A stretch of DNA of 64,000 nt from Kitasatospora atroaurantiaca. GTDB taxonomy: Bacteria > Actinomycetota > Actinomycetes > Streptomycetales > Streptomycetaceae. Both the position numbers and the translations under genes were made by a program. Shown here piece by piece: positions 63,103-64,000 of this stretch (positions are counted from its first letter, which is position 1; each line of letters starts with the position of its first letter). The notes beneath the pieces were generated by a model. The model was not told where the DNA came from. It worked only from the letters and a program-made list of their open reading frames with translations, and did not search any database. Location: assembly GCF_007828955.1 (NCBI RefSeq), contig NZ_VIVR01000001.1, positions 5,022,001 to 5,086,000 of the forward strand. Reading direction: 5' to 3'.

Positions 63103-64000
63103 ATGACCACTAATGCCAATCCAGAAGTGGCGGCGGCGCAGCCCGCTCCGCCGCAGACACCGCCGGCCGCCGGCCCCGGGGCCATGTGGATTGTCCTCAC
63201 GGGCGTCTTCATGGCCACGCTCGACTTCTTCATCGTCAATGTCGCCATCCCCTCGGCACAGCAGGACCTCAAGGCCAGCGCCTCGGCGATCCAGTGGATC
63301 GTCGCGGGCTTCGGCCTGACGTACGGCGCCGGCCTGATCACCGGCGGGCGGCTGGGTGACATCTTCGGCCGGCGTGCGATGTTCGCGACCGGCCTGGCGC
63401 TGTTCACCCTCACCTCGGTGCTCTGCGGCGTCGCTCCCAGCGCCGGCTTCCTGGTCGTGGCTCGCCTCGCCCAGGGTGCGACCGCGGCGCTGATGTCGCC
63501 GCAGGTCCTCGCCGTGCTGCGGACCGTCTACCAGGGCGCGGCCCAGCTCCGGGCCTTCAGCATGTACGGCCTGGCGATGGGCCTGGCCGCGGTCTTCGGC
63601 CAGCTCATCGGCGGTCTGCTGATGAAGGCCGACCTCTTCGACCTCGGGTGGCGTTCCTGCTTCCTGATCAACCTTCCGATCGGCATCGTCGCGCTGCTGC
63701 TGACCTTCAAGTACGTGCCGGAGTCCAAGTCGCCGGTCAAGTCCAAGCTCGACCTGGTCGGCATGGTGCTGGTCACCGGTGCGCTGGTGGCCCTGGTGCT
63801 GCCGCTGATCCAGGGCCGTGAGCAGGGCTGGCCGCTGTGGACCGAGGCGTCGCTGGTCGGCTCCGTGGTGCTGTTCCTGGCCTTCGCGCTGTACGAGCGT
63901 GCGCTGACGGCCAAGGGCGGTTCCCCGCTGGTCAACCTCTCGATGTTCACCGACCGGGCCTTCACCGCGGGCCTGCTGGCCCAGCTGGTCTTCTGGATGG
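63103..64000 (+). CDS. MFS exporter, DHA2/QacA-like (cut by window edge)
   Basis: 299 residues visible of a drug:H+ antiporter-2 type transporter, usually about 480-530 residues with fourteen helices. VFMATLDFFIVNVAIPSAQQDL is the helix-1 signature and GGRLGDIFGRRAMF the loop motif; GQLIGGLLM lies in helix 5. ATG 63103 follows AGGAG. It lies behind a SARP-type operator, so it is probably the pathway's export or self-protection pump. The gene runs past base 64,000. Confidence 0.93.
   Translation, partial: MTTNANPEVAAAQPAPPQTPPAAGPGAMWIVLTGVFMATLDFFIVNVAIPSAQQDLKASASAIQWIVAGFGLTYGAGLITGGRLGDIFGRRAMFATGLALFTLTSVLCGVAPSAGFLVVARLAQGATAALMSPQVLAVLRTVYQGAAQLRAFSMYGLAMGLAAVFGQLIGGLLMKADLFDLGWRSCFLINLPIGIVALLLTFKYVPESKSPVKSKLDLVGMVLVTGALVALVLPLIQGREQGWPLWTEASLVGSVVLFLAFALYERALTAKGGSPLVNLSMFTDRAFTAGLLAQLVFWM

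Overview
The window is GC-rich, with strong third-position GC, frequent GTG starts and overlapping stop/start junctions. It carries a GlgE glycogen pathway, SARP regulators and the dispersed inverted repeats typical of Streptomyces and Kitasatospora intergenic regions. It reads as a Streptomycetaceae chromosome segment. About the first 29 kb is housekeeping DNA. The rest is a natural-product region that runs off the right edge.

Positions 1-24,000 hold central and storage carbon metabolism: pyruvate kinase (cut by the window edge), ackA-pta, the glgE-treS-maltokinase-glgB set, glgP, a PnuC-NadR pair for NAD salvage, and glgX followed by a heterodimeric ABC exporter. Four tandem lipoprotein L,D-transpeptidases (23,751-28,989) and an anti-sigma-type ATPase close this part.

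Positions 29,900-46,100 hold a fatty acyl-AMP ligase / acyl-CoA dehydrogenase-like / ACP / phosphopantetheinyl transferase cassette, and a response regulator converging on a histidine kinase. The kinase lies downstream of a SagB dehydrogenase, a YcaO cyclodehydratase and a 94-residue candidate precursor with a nitrile-hydratase-like leader and a Cys/Thr-containing tail; these look like a linear azol(in)e RiPP operon. A SARP regulator, a carboxyltransferase with its epsilon subunit, a second ACP and an MFS exporter follow.

Positions 46,168-64,000 look like an aliphatic azoxy (N-N bond) pathway of the valanimycin type, built on a fatty chain. The genes are a membrane desaturase, a DUF2156 aminoacyl-tRNA-dependent transferase (VlmA-like), a thioester/aldehyde dehydrogenase and class III aminotransferase (fatty amine formation), an acyl-CoA-dehydrogenase-fold N-hydroxylase (VlmH-like) with a flavin reductase (VlmR-like), a small polytopic membrane protein (VlmO-like), a diiron enzyme (VlmB-like), KAS III, ACP, KAS II, a permease and a second, divergent seryl-tRNA synthetase (VlmL-like). 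A second SARP, a SnoaL-like protein and an exporter end the window.

Two points stand out. First, a 97-nt tRNA-Ser-like element with perfect acceptor and T arms, encoded CCA and its own terminator sits between the transferase and the biosynthetic operon. Its anticodon arm is replaced by a UUCG-capped hairpin, so it could be a dedicated, non-translating seryl donor. Second, GTCAG-type direct repeats at exact 11-bp spacing lie before the tRNA-like gene, the biosynthetic operon, the desaturase and the terminal exporter, and TCGAG-type repeats at the same spacing precede the acyl-AMP ligase operon. This suggests two SARP regulons. All assignments are from reading the sequence and from family knowledge; no searches were run.
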